Below are positions 8,921 through 16,637 of a stretch of 64,000 nt of DNA, piece by piece; within the stretch, counting starts at the first letter, position 1, and each line of letters begins with the position of its first letter. A program made the translations under genes and the position numbers. Source of the stretch: Iodobacter sp025352645 (GTDB lineage Bacteria; Pseudomonadota; Gammaproteobacteria; Burkholderiales; Chitinibacteraceae); contig NZ_JAWQUO010000019.1 in NCBI RefSeq assembly GCF_033446605.1, positions 1 through 64,000 on the forward strand. Direction: 5' to 3'. The notes under the pieces are model-generated. The model made no database searches, was not told the DNA's origin, and was given only the letters and a program-made list of their open reading frames with translations.

Positions 8921-9059
8921 CTGATTATGTCTTTTGCTCAATGAACTCTTTGTCGATGGATTTGTAGGGCGGGTGAAACCCGCGAGCAATGCTGAGTAAA
9001 TACGCGGGTTTCACCCGCCCTACGATATTTATAATGAGATTGAGCAAGAGGCTAATCAG
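8921..9059. repeat. MITE-like nested palindrome (outer CTGATTAT repeat, inner GTAGGGCGGG core)
   Basis: The outer arms are CTGATTATGTCTTTTGCTCA (8921-8940) and the near-inverse TGAGCAAGAGGCTAATCAG (9041-9059). Inside lies a perfect 21-bp inverted repeat at 8964-8984 and 9003-9023 (GTAGGGCGGGTGAAACC and so on) around an 18-nt loop. The same outer arms flank a different core at 26021-26186. There is no coding capacity. It fills the gap between the nucleotidase terminator and the FecR gene. Confidence 0.75.
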
Positions 9060-9086
9060 TTAAACCTCTATCTAGGGAGCGAGCCA

Positions 9087-9710
9087 ATGAAGCATCAATG
9101 TCTACAGCGCAGGCAGTTTTTATTGTTGGTGGGCAGCTTACTTGCCACGGTGGCCATGCCAACATGGGCGGCTGGAGCCTCGGGTGAAGTTAAGCAGCTC
9201 CTTGGGCAGGCGTGGAGGAATGATCAGCCTTTAAAACTGGGCGACCCGATTAGCTTAGGAGACCATTTACGCACGGGGGCAGATTCAAAGCTGGTGGTCA
9301 GGCTGGATAATGATGTCTATTTGCTACGTGCCAATGGCTCTTTGCAATTAGAGAAAAAAGGCCTAGTGCTGGGGAGCTTACGTTTACTGAGCGGCGCTTT
9401 ACTTGCGGTATTTGCTAAGGGTAATAAGCAAATTATTACGCCAACGGTAACGGCAGGGATACGCGGTACAGGGCTGTATGCCGAGGCCAGCGAGCAAAGC
9501 ACCTACTTTTGCCTCTGCTATGGCGAAGTCGATTTAAGCCCAATGCACCAAGAAGCTCGGCGCTTTCGGGTAAAAGCCAGCCACCATAAAGCGCATACGC
9601 TGGATGCGAAAGGCAGCATAGAAAAATCGCCACTTCGTAATCATAGCGATGACGAATTGGCGATTTTAGAAGCATTAGCCGGCCGTAAGCCTCATGCACT
9701 GGCCGGCTGA
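9087..9710 (+). CDS. Secreted FecR-domain protein
   Basis: A 207-residue protein with a twin-arginine-like signal (QRRQFLLLVGSLLA, cleavage likely after WAAG or PTWA) and a FecR domain (PF04773) over about residues 55-150: SLGDHLRTGADSKLVVRL, then TPTVTAGIRGTGLYAEA. Stand-alone periplasmic FecR-domain proteins without a sigma factor partner are common, and their role is unclear. There is no FecI-type sigma factor or TonB receptor next to it. A Shine-Dalgarno AGGGAG precedes the ATG. It converges with the minus-strand solute-binding protein, with only 9 bp between the stops. Confidence 0.8.
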   Translation: MKHQCLQRRQFLLLVGSLLATVAMPTWAAGASGEVKQLLGQAWRNDQPLKLGDPISLGDHLRTGADSKLVVRLDNDVYLLRANGSLQLEKKGLVLGSLRLLSGALLAVFAKGNKQIITPTVTAGIRGTGLYAEASEQSTYFCLCYGEVDLSPMHQEARRFRVKASHHKAHTLDAKGSIEKSPLRNHSDDELAILEALAGRKPHALAG

Positions 9711-9719
9711 TTTAAACGC

Positions 9720-10994
9720 CTACTTTTGTTTAGCTAAGCGCTCATTCCAGTTTTTAACCACGGCATCTAACGCGGCCTTGGCAGATTTACGCCCTGTGAT
9801 CGCCGATTGGATTTCATTTTGCAGGGTGCGCTGCATGGTGGTTTCATCTGGCAGAATGCCTGGTTCTAAAGTCAGTGTTTTAGCGTTGCCAATAGATTGG
9901 GCGGCCACGGCGCGGGCCTTTTCTACCGGATCACTGCTCTTCGCTCCAGACATAAAGTACTGGTCTGCTGCCGCTTTTTTTGTCGATGGGAACGTAGTGC
10001 CGGTTTCTTTAGAGAAGGCCAATTGAGCTGCATCGCTGGTAATAAACTTACCTAGCTTGGCCGCATCGCTGGGTGATTTTGTGCCTTTAGGGATCACGTA
10101 ATCCATCATCCAGCCCCCAAATGCCATTTTTCCCTCTGCAATTGGAAAAGGGGCGATTTCAGTTTTGCCGTAAATCGCTTTGCTATCTTGCTCGGTGCGT
10201 TTTAATGCTTGTGGCGCGGTGGTCATCATGGCAATGCGCTGCGTGTTATACGCGGCAATTTCTTGCTCGAATTCAATTTTAAATACATCTTTAGGTATTG
10301 CGCCTGCTTTATATAAATCTACAAATTTTTGCAAGAATGCAATGTGCTGAGGGGAATTAAATACTGCTTTGCCATTTTCAATCACTGGCAAGCCCGCGTA
10401 ATAAAACCAATTGATAAAACTGCCACCACTTTCTGCCGATAATTTAGGTGTAAATGCGGGTAATTTTGTTTTTGCAGTAATAGTTTTGGCTTGGCTAATT
10501 AATTCATCAAAATTTTTGGCTGGGGTTTTTATACCCGCTTTATCAAATATTTCTTTATTGTAGGCAATCACAGCCACAGAGTTATACCAAGGAAAGGCAT
10601 AGATTTTTCCTTTATAAGTAACATCGTTAAGTGCATTGTCTTGATAAAGATTTTTATCCGCCCCCAAGTATTCATTCAGCGGCAAAATATTGCCTTGGCG
10701 GGCAAAATCATGCACCCACGGTACATTAAAATTGACTAGGGCCGGAGGGTTACCCGCTGCAATAGCAGCAATCAGCTTAGGCTGAATTTGATCCCAATTC
10801 ATATCGACCCAAATGGCATCTAGGTTTGGATTTTGCTGATTAAATTGAGTAGCAAGGCCTTTAAAGTAATCATTAAATTTAGGTGCCATATTCATGGTCC
10901 AAAATTCTAGTTTTACTTTTTCAGCGGCAAAAATGGGTGAGGCGCTTAAAATACTGGTTACAACCATTGCGCTAGTAATAATTTTTTTATTCAT
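9720..10994 (-). CDS. Sugar-type ABC transporter periplasmic binding protein (orphan)
   Basis: A 424-residue extracellular solute-binding protein family 1 member (MalE/UgpB type). It has a signal peptide ending SASPIFAAE, the start VKLEFWTMNMAPKFNDYFKGLATQF, and the typical PWVHDFARQGNILPL and YAFPWYNSVAVIAYNKEIFDKAG segments. The fold binds oligosaccharides or glycerol-phosphate compounds. No permease or ATPase gene adjoins it, so the rest of the transporter must be elsewhere. Next upstream, divergent, is a PfkB-family kinase. Base composition is more AT-rich than in its neighbours. Confidence 0.85.
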   Translation of the reverse strand: MNKKIITSAMVVTSILSASPIFAAEKVKLEFWTMNMAPKFNDYFKGLATQFNQQNPNLDAIWVDMNWDQIQPKLIAAIAAGNPPALVNFNVPWVHDFARQGNILPLNEYLGADKNLYQDNALNDVTYKGKIYAFPWYNSVAVIAYNKEIFDKAGIKTPAKNFDELISQAKTITAKTKLPAFTPKLSAESGGSFINWFYYAGLPVIENGKAVFNSPQHIAFLQKFVDLYKAGAIPKDVFKIEFEQEIAAYNTQRIAMMTTAPQALKRTEQDSKAIYGKTEIAPFPIAEGKMAFGGWMMDYVIPKGTKSPSDAAKLGKFITSDAAQLAFSKETGTTFPSTKKAAADQYFMSGAKSSDPVEKARAVAAQSIGNAKTLTLEPGILPDETTMQRTLQNEIQSAITGRKSAKAALDAVVKNWNERLAKQK

Positions 10995-11335
10995 CTAGAT
11001 ATGCTCCATTTTTTTTGGCGGTGCGGCTTGGTAACATAAGTATTGTGTTATCTATGTGATTTTAAATATTGTGTAAAAGTGTGAAGTGTTGTTGTAAAAA
11101 TGTGACTTACATTTCTAATGAACTAGGTATAGATGGCTGTCATATTGGCATATGATGATTGACCGATATTTGTGTATATCTTTGTTTATTGAGCAATGAT
11201 AAAACGATGGAGTAAGGCTTTTATATTGTGGGTATGTTGCTGGGTAATATGATTTTGCCTCATTGCTGATTTACTTATTTAAACTTAGTTTGCAACCTAT
11301 ACTTACTCAATTAACCCTTGCGAGGTATGAACACA
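10995..11335. promoter_or_regulatory. AT-rich divergent promoter region
   Basis: About 340 bp between the divergently transcribed sugar-binding protein and the PfkB kinase, rich in GTG/TGTG and TTAT tracts. It must carry both promoters. I cannot assign -35/-10 elements or an operator with confidence. Confidence 0.4.
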
Positions 11336-12274
11336 ATGTCTGTTTTGATCTGTGGTTCTATGGCTTATGACACGATTATGGTTTTTCCAGATCGGTTTAA
11401 AAATCATATCTTGCCAGAAAAAATTCATATGCTTTCGGTGTCGTTTATGGTGCCGGAAATGCGTCGGGAATTTGGTGGTTGTGCGGGTAATATCGCTTAT
11501 AACCTTAAAATGCTGGGTGGGGACCCACAAATTATGGCAACCGCAGGCTGCGATTTTGCTCCCTATGCCAATCGCCTAGATAGATTGGGTATTCGTCGTG
11601 ATAGCATTTTAGAAGTTGCAGACACGTTTACTGGGCAATGCTTTTTAACCACTGATTTAGACGACAACCAGATCAACGCTTTTCACCCCGGTGCCATGAG
11701 TTTTTCGCATCTAAACCGTGTGGCGGATATCCAAGTAGCGATTGAGCTGGCGATTATTTCCCCCGATGGCAAGCAAGGCATGCAAGAGCATTGTGAGCAG
11801 CTTGCTAGCGCTAATATCCCCTTTATCTTTGACCCCGGCCAAGGCCTGCCAATGTTTAATGCGGCGGAGCTATTGCGGATGATTACTTTGGCCAGCTATG
11901 TGACGGTGAATGACTACGAGCTAGAAATGGTACTGAACACCACTGGCCAGAGCATGGATGAGCTTAAAAACACCGCAAAAGTGCTGATTGTTACGCTAGG
12001 TGAAGATGGCTCTAAAATTTATGAAGGCGGTATTTGCCATGATATTCCCGTGGTTGTGGCCAATGAGGTGCTAGACCCAACCGGCTGCGGTGATGCTTAT
12101 CGTGCTGGGCTGTTATTTGGCATCAACCAAGGGTGGGACTGGCCAAGGACTGGGCGCTTGGCCTCATTATTAGGCACACTTAAAATTGGCTATAAGGGCG
12201 GGCAAAACCATGTTTTTAGCCGTGAGGAGATTGCGGCACGGTTTGAGCAGGCTTTTGGCTTGTCCTTGGTGTAG
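11336..12274 (+). CDS. PfkB-family carbohydrate/nucleoside kinase, adenosine kinase-like
   Basis: A 312-residue ribokinase-fold kinase. The ATG at 11336 sits 10 nt after GAGG; an ATG at 11327 is too close. The N-terminal FGGCAGNIAYNL (substrate-binding Gly-Gly turn) and the C-terminal PfkB signature DPTGCGDAYRAG with catalytic Asp253 are clear. The start MSVLICGSMAYDTIMVF and overall length match the proteins annotated as adenosine kinase in betaproteobacteria, which would phosphorylate adenosine to AMP. Ribokinase or another sugar kinase is the alternative. A nucleotidase upstream would supply nucleosides, which fits, but the two are not in one operon. Confidence 0.8.
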   Translation: MSVLICGSMAYDTIMVFPDRFKNHILPEKIHMLSVSFMVPEMRREFGGCAGNIAYNLKMLGGDPQIMATAGCDFAPYANRLDRLGIRRDSILEVADTFTGQCFLTTDLDDNQINAFHPGAMSFSHLNRVADIQVAIELAIISPDGKQGMQEHCEQLASANIPFIFDPGQGLPMFNAAELLRMITLASYVTVNDYELEMVLNTTGQSMDELKNTAKVLIVTLGEDGSKIYEGGICHDIPVVVANEVLDPTGCGDAYRAGLLFGINQGWDWPRTGRLASLLGTLKIGYKGGQNHVFSREEIAARFEQAFGLSLV

Positions 12275-12364
12275 GGGCGCTGTGCGGCTTGCTTAATAAG
12301 GGATGTTTTGCAGCAAGATCAAAAAAGATATAGTGCACTAAAAGTGTGAACAGTTGGCTGCATT

Positions 12365-12487
12365 CCAATGCTATCAACGTAAGCAATATGCCATTCTTAG
12401 GGCGGGCGTAACCCGCGAGCGATGCTGAAAAAACGCGGGTTGCACCCGCCCTACGAAAAATATTTCGCTTAAGTTGATAGGATTAGG
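12365..12487. repeat. MITE-like nested palindrome with GTTGATAG termini
   Basis: Outer near-inverse ends CCAATGCTATCAACGTAAGC (left) and GCTTAAGTTGATAGGATTAGG (right, listed from 12467) bracket an inner pair TAGGGCGGGCGTAACCCGCG (12398-12417) and CGCGGGTTGCACCCGCCCTA (12434-12453). The loop shares GAGCGATGCTGA with the copy at 8964-9023. The right outer end recurs beside the copy at 33353. The remainder of the 12275-12787 gap is AT-rich and I see no gene in it. Confidence 0.7.
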
Positions 12488-12787
12488 CCGCACTCCCCTT
12501 GTTTTTTGATTTATTTAAATAATTACATTTAAACTAAAATAGTTATTAAAAAAATCTACGCATCATAATGAAAGTTGGTGGTAGATCAGCCATTTTTAAC
12601 CCATTTTATTCATATATTTAGTGTTTTTCGCGGATGAATAGTCTTTGTACGTAATGTTAGTTAAATAATATTAGTAATTTCTACTGTATTAAATCTGTCA
12701 TGCAACTGACTTGTTGTTTTCATGCTTTGTCTATATGGTTTGTGCTCACGTCGGGAATCCTGACTAACCATAAAAGCAGGGGTTGCA

Positions 12788-15487
12788 ATGAATAAGAAGG
12801 CGGTAGAAGGCTGCAAGCTAAAAACGTTGATGGCACTGTGTTTAATGGCTTGGGGAATAAATGCTCCCGCACATGCGGCAGCAAAAGTGGTGATTAGCCA
12901 GGTTTACGGCGGCGGCGGTAATAGCGGGGCGATATTTAAAAGTGATTTTATTGAGTTATTTAATGCGGGTGACCAGCCTGCAGATCTTACTGGCTGGAGC
13001 GTGCAATACGCTTCGGCAACGGGCAGCAGCTGGCAAAAAACAGCGATCAATGGGGTCTTGCTTGCTGGGCAGTATTACTTAGTTCAGCAGTCTACCGGCA
13101 CAGGTGGCAGTGCAAATCTACCCTCTCCAGAAGCGACAGGCACCCTGCTGTTAAGCGCAAGCAGTGGCAAAGTGGCTCTTGTTAAAAATAATTTGCTTTT
13201 GGCTTGCGGCGCGCAGTGCAGCAGCAACGCTAATGTTTTGGATTACGTAGGTTTTGGTTCTGCAAACAATGCAGAAACTAACCCAACTGCGCTATTAAGT
13301 AATAGTACGGCTGCCCTACGCAAAAACGCAGGCTGCACAGATAGCAACGACAATAGCGCTGACTTTATAGTGACCACTCCTGCACCGCGTAATGGTGCAA
13401 CCCTGCTGCATACTTGCGGTGGTGTATCTCCAACGCCTACCCCAACACCCACTCCAACACCCACTCCAACACCAAGCAGCCAACGCATCCATGATATTCA
13501 AGGCCATACGCATCGCTCGCCTTTAGAAAATACCGTGGTGAGCAATGTACCAGGGGTTGTAACCCTATTGGCAAGCAATGGCTTTTATCTGCAAGACCCG
13601 CTGCCAGATAACGATCCTTTAACGTCTGAAGGGATTTTTGTGTTTGTTGGCAGTGCGCCAACGGTGGTGGTGGGCGATTCGGTATTGGTTTCTGGCACAG
13701 TCAGCGAGTTCCGCCCAGGCGGCACGGGTGGTACCAATAATTTAACCACCACGCAAATCAAATTAGCCAGTGGCGGCGCTAGCAAATTGTCTAGCGGCAA
13801 TGCGCTGCCTGCGCCCGTTATCTTGGCTAGCAATGTGCCAAATCAGCGGCTATGGCAAGGTAATGTGGCTGATATTGAGCAAGCCACTACGCTTGATTTA
13901 GCCAATGGCCTCGATTTTTATGAAAGCCTAGAAGGCATGCGCGTGCAAATTAATGGCGCGGTAGTGGTTGGCCCGAGCAATAAATTTGGCGAAGTGTTTG
14001 TCGTTGCAGATCACGGCAGAGCCGCAGGCCCGCGCTCACCACGTGGTGGGGTAGTGGTGACTGAAGCCGATTTTAACCCAGAGCGCATTAAATTAGCCGC
14101 AGGTGCAATCAAGGCACCTGCTGTTAATGTGGGGGATTGGTTCCCGCAAGCGGTGGGCGTGGTGGATTATAGCTTTGCTAACTATAACTTACAGCTTAGC
14201 GAATTAGCCGCTCCTGTGAGTAGCAATTTGCAGCCAGAAACCACGGTTAAACAGACTAGCGATGAACTAGCGATTGCCTCATTTAACGTAGAAAACCTCG
14301 ATGCCAATGAAGGCGGGGCTAAGTTTGCTCGCTTAGCGGTGCAAATCGTACAAAACCTGCAATCGCCCGACATTCTTGGCTTGATGGAAATCCAAGACAA
14401 TAACGGCGCGACGAGCGATGGCACGGTTGACCCAGCCCAAACCTTGGCCAAGCTCATCACGGCGATTAAAACGGCAGGCGGTCCAGCTTATCAATATCGC
14501 CAAATCAACCCCGTAGATGGCCAAGATGGTGGTGAGCCAGGTGGCAATATCCGCCAAGTTTTCTTGTTTAATCCAGCAAGAGTGAGCTTTATTGATCGTG
14601 CGGGTGGCTCTGCCACTCAGGGCATCGACGTGGTGGCTTGCCCAGAACAAGCCTGCCTGACTGCTAGCCCTGGCCGTATTGCTCCAACAGACCCAGCTTT
14701 TAATGCCAGCCGTAAACCGCTTACCGGCGAATTTTCTTTTAATGGCAACAAGCTGTTTGTGATTGCTAACCACTTTAATTCTAAAGGGGGAGATCAGCCT
14801 TTGAGTGGCCGTTTCCAACCGGCTAATCGCAGCTCAGAAGTGCAGCGCAATAAACAAGCACAAATCGTGGCTGATTTTGTTAGCCGGATTAACGCCTTGG
14901 ATCGTAATGCCAATGTAGTGGTGCTGGGGGATATCAATGATTACCAGTTCTCTACCTCAGTACAGCGCTTAAAGGCGGTGGGCTTAGTGGATCTAGTTGA
15001 AACGCTGCCAGAAAACGAGCGCTACACCTACGTTTATGAAGGCAATAGCCAAGTGCTGGATCATATTTTGGTGTCGCCAGCCTTAGCCAGCCGTGCTCAA
15101 TACGATGTGGTGCATGTGAATTCTGAGTTTGCAGATCAAGCATCGGATCACGAGCCAGAAGTAGCAAAGCTAACCCTGCCACAAGCATGGTTTGATATCA
15201 CTGCGCGCTTTAGTCAGCAAAAATCAGGCTTGGTTTATAACGCGGGCAGCAAAACATTTAATGGCAGCCTTAGCTTGGCCGCGCAAAGCGTTGTAAGTGG
15301 CCCAGTCCGTGTGCAAATCAAAGATTTACCTGCAGGGGTAACGCTGGCAAATGGCGCTGAAGATGGCGTACTGCTTGCTAATATTACTGCCGGTACGGCG
15401 CTGGTTTTACCGCTTAAATTTAACAATCCGGCACGTGTTGCGATTCGTTTTACTGCACAAATTCTGGCTAATAAGGACTTTAAATAA
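12788..15487 (+). CDS. Large extracellular endonuclease (ExeM/NucH type) with lamin-tail domain
   Basis: An 899-residue secreted nuclease. Domain order: signal peptide ending INAPAHAA; lamin-tail domain (about 32-140, VVISQVYGGGGNSG and FIELFNAGDQPADLTGWSV); a Pro-Thr repeat linker at about 214-229; an OB-fold region (about 232-480); and an endonuclease/exonuclease/phosphatase domain from IASFNVENLDA (about 496) with VVLGDINDYQF, LDHILVS and ASDHEPEVAKL. This matches ExeM/NucH nucleases that degrade extracellular DNA in biofilms. The end (ILANKDFK) has no sorting tail. Its TAA overlaps the ATG of a PEP-CTERM gene (TAATG), so the two are translationally coupled. Confidence 0.88.
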   Translation: MNKKAVEGCKLKTLMALCLMAWGINAPAHAAAKVVISQVYGGGGNSGAIFKSDFIELFNAGDQPADLTGWSVQYASATGSSWQKTAINGVLLAGQYYLVQQSTGTGGSANLPSPEATGTLLLSASSGKVALVKNNLLLACGAQCSSNANVLDYVGFGSANNAETNPTALLSNSTAALRKNAGCTDSNDNSADFIVTTPAPRNGATLLHTCGGVSPTPTPTPTPTPTPTPSSQRIHDIQGHTHRSPLENTVVSNVPGVVTLLASNGFYLQDPLPDNDPLTSEGIFVFVGSAPTVVVGDSVLVSGTVSEFRPGGTGGTNNLTTTQIKLASGGASKLSSGNALPAPVILASNVPNQRLWQGNVADIEQATTLDLANGLDFYESLEGMRVQINGAVVVGPSNKFGEVFVVADHGRAAGPRSPRGGVVVTEADFNPERIKLAAGAIKAPAVNVGDWFPQAVGVVDYSFANYNLQLSELAAPVSSNLQPETTVKQTSDELAIASFNVENLDANEGGAKFARLAVQIVQNLQSPDILGLMEIQDNNGATSDGTVDPAQTLAKLITAIKTAGGPAYQYRQINPVDGQDGGEPGGNIRQVFLFNPARVSFIDRAGGSATQGIDVVACPEQACLTASPGRIAPTDPAFNASRKPLTGEFSFNGNKLFVIANHFNSKGGDQPLSGRFQPANRSSEVQRNKQAQIVADFVSRINALDRNANVVVLGDINDYQFSTSVQRLKAVGLVDLVETLPENERYTYVYEGNSQVLDHILVSPALASRAQYDVVHVNSEFADQASDHEPEVAKLTLPQAWFDITARFSQQKSGLVYNAGSKTFNGSLSLAAQSVVSGPVRVQIKDLPAGVTLANGAEDGVLLANITAGTALVLPLKFNNPARVAIRFTAQILANKDFK
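13429..13475 (+). repeat. Tandem CCAACACCCACT repeat encoding a Pro-Thr linker
   Basis: A 12-base unit (two Pro-Thr codon pairs) repeats about four times inside the nuclease gene. It encodes the flexible PTPTPT linker between the lamin-tail and OB-fold domains and could vary in length by slippage while staying in frame. Confidence 0.8.
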
Positions 15488-16104
15488 TGAAACATATCCT
15501 TAAACTAGCATTGGCTGGCCTTGCCTTGGTTTGCAGCAACATGGCTTCGGCGGCGATGTATCAAGTGGATGTGGATACTCGCGCTTTGGAAGGGCAGGGC
15601 GGTTTTGTAGCCTTGGGTTTAAATGGCCTAAGTGATTCACCTTTGGTTCGTGCGCTCGTTAGCCAGTTCCGTGGCAGCAGCTTTGGGCTGGTCGATAACA
15701 GCAACACGTTTAACGTGCTTGGGCAGCTTAGCTCTACTTTAAAGCTGGATAATTTGCAGCCTAATCAATTTACTCAGGGCGTTATCTTTGGCAAAAAACT
15801 ACAGTTCAATGTTGAATTTGCAGAAAGCAATTCGGTAATTGGTTCAGGCACTAGCTTTGCTTTTTCTTTGCTAGATAAAAACTACGGCTCTTTGTTAAGT
15901 GCGGATCCATCGGGTGTTGCGGTGATGGCAGAATTTACCCCGGGCAGCGCAACGTCATTTAACAGCTTGCTTCGTGCCGATGGTAAGGCCGTGGCAACGA
16001 TTACCCCCGTACCAGAGCCAGAAACCTACGCCTTGATTGGTTTGGGTCTATTAGGTTTGGCCATGCAACGGCGTAAGCGCAGCTCTTACATCAGTAAGAT
16101 TTAA
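15487..16104 (+). CDS. PEP-CTERM sorting-signal protein
   Basis: A 205-residue exported protein. It has a signal peptide (LALAGLALVCSNMASAA), a mature part with Ser/Phe/Leu-rich beta-type sequence, and a classical PEP-CTERM tail at about residue 175 (VPEPETYALIGLGLLGL, then MQRRKR). Such tails are recognised by exosortase in Gram-negative bacteria that make exopolysaccharide, so an exosortase must be encoded elsewhere. The mature domain is not recognised. The ATG overlaps the nuclease stop. Co-expression suggests it helps display or retain the nuclease at the surface, which is an inference. Confidence 0.85.
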   Translation: MKHILKLALAGLALVCSNMASAAMYQVDVDTRALEGQGGFVALGLNGLSDSPLVRALVSQFRGSSFGLVDNSNTFNVLGQLSSTLKLDNLQPNQFTQGVIFGKKLQFNVEFAESNSVIGSGTSFAFSLLDKNYGSLLSADPSGVAVMAEFTPGSATSFNSLLRADGKAVATITPVPEPETYALIGLGLLGLAMQRRKRSSYISKI

Positions 16105-16137
16105 TACGGCAAAGAGCTGGTTTCACTGCTTGTGGTT

Positions 16138-16164
16138 AAAAACGACCCTGCGGGGTCGTTTTTT
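16138..16164 (+). terminator. Rho-independent terminator after the nuclease/PEP-CTERM pair
   Basis: AAAACGACCC-TGCG-GGGTCGTTTT with trailing T, starting about 34 bp after the PEP-CTERM stop. Confidence 0.93.
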
Positions 16165-16637
16165 ATGTTTTGAAGTTGTTGTAAAAATAGAATAATTAAT
16201 TTTAGTATTTAATTTGATTGTTTGTAAGTTTACTTACAGCAATGTGAAGGCGCGTAGCTATTTCTCATTATTGTGGTTTTTATTGCCGAGAGCTTTCTTA
16301 CAGAGCTTCTGACGAATCGCTACATAAATGCGCTGATCGATGAAATTATATTTTTTTATGCCAAATAATTAATTACTCTGAGCTTATGCTTGCTTAGAAA
16401 TTTAATTGTGATTTTTTGAATCCTGCTTGCTTCTTTCTATTTGATTTATATCGGTTTTTTTGGAGTGCAGGTCACGTAGTGAAAAGGCCTAATACCAATT
16501 CCACAAAAAATCATAGCTAAAGACGTTGGGGATATCTCTAGTAGGAGTACTCCTTAACGTGAGGTTTACTGCTAGGCAGCACTTTTAGACTCGGAAAGAG
16601 TTTTCTCTATTAACGTAGTAAGGTGGGAGAATCACAA
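16165..16637. promoter_or_regulatory. AT-rich upstream region of the dpp operon
   Basis: About 470 bp without a coding frame. It contains AT-rich stretches near 16190-16450 and a segment around 16505-16560 with TCTAGTAGGAGTACTCC, a short imperfect dyad (GGAGTACTCC at 16545-16554 is a perfect 10-bp palindrome). The promoter for dppA presumably lies here. No consensus elements assigned. Confidence 0.4.

Noticed and set aside
13243..13513. Minus-strand frames with Val-Gly repeats opposite the nuclease linker
   Set aside because: They are the complement of the CCAACACCCACT repeat that encodes the Pro-Thr linker; the plus-strand gene explains the region.
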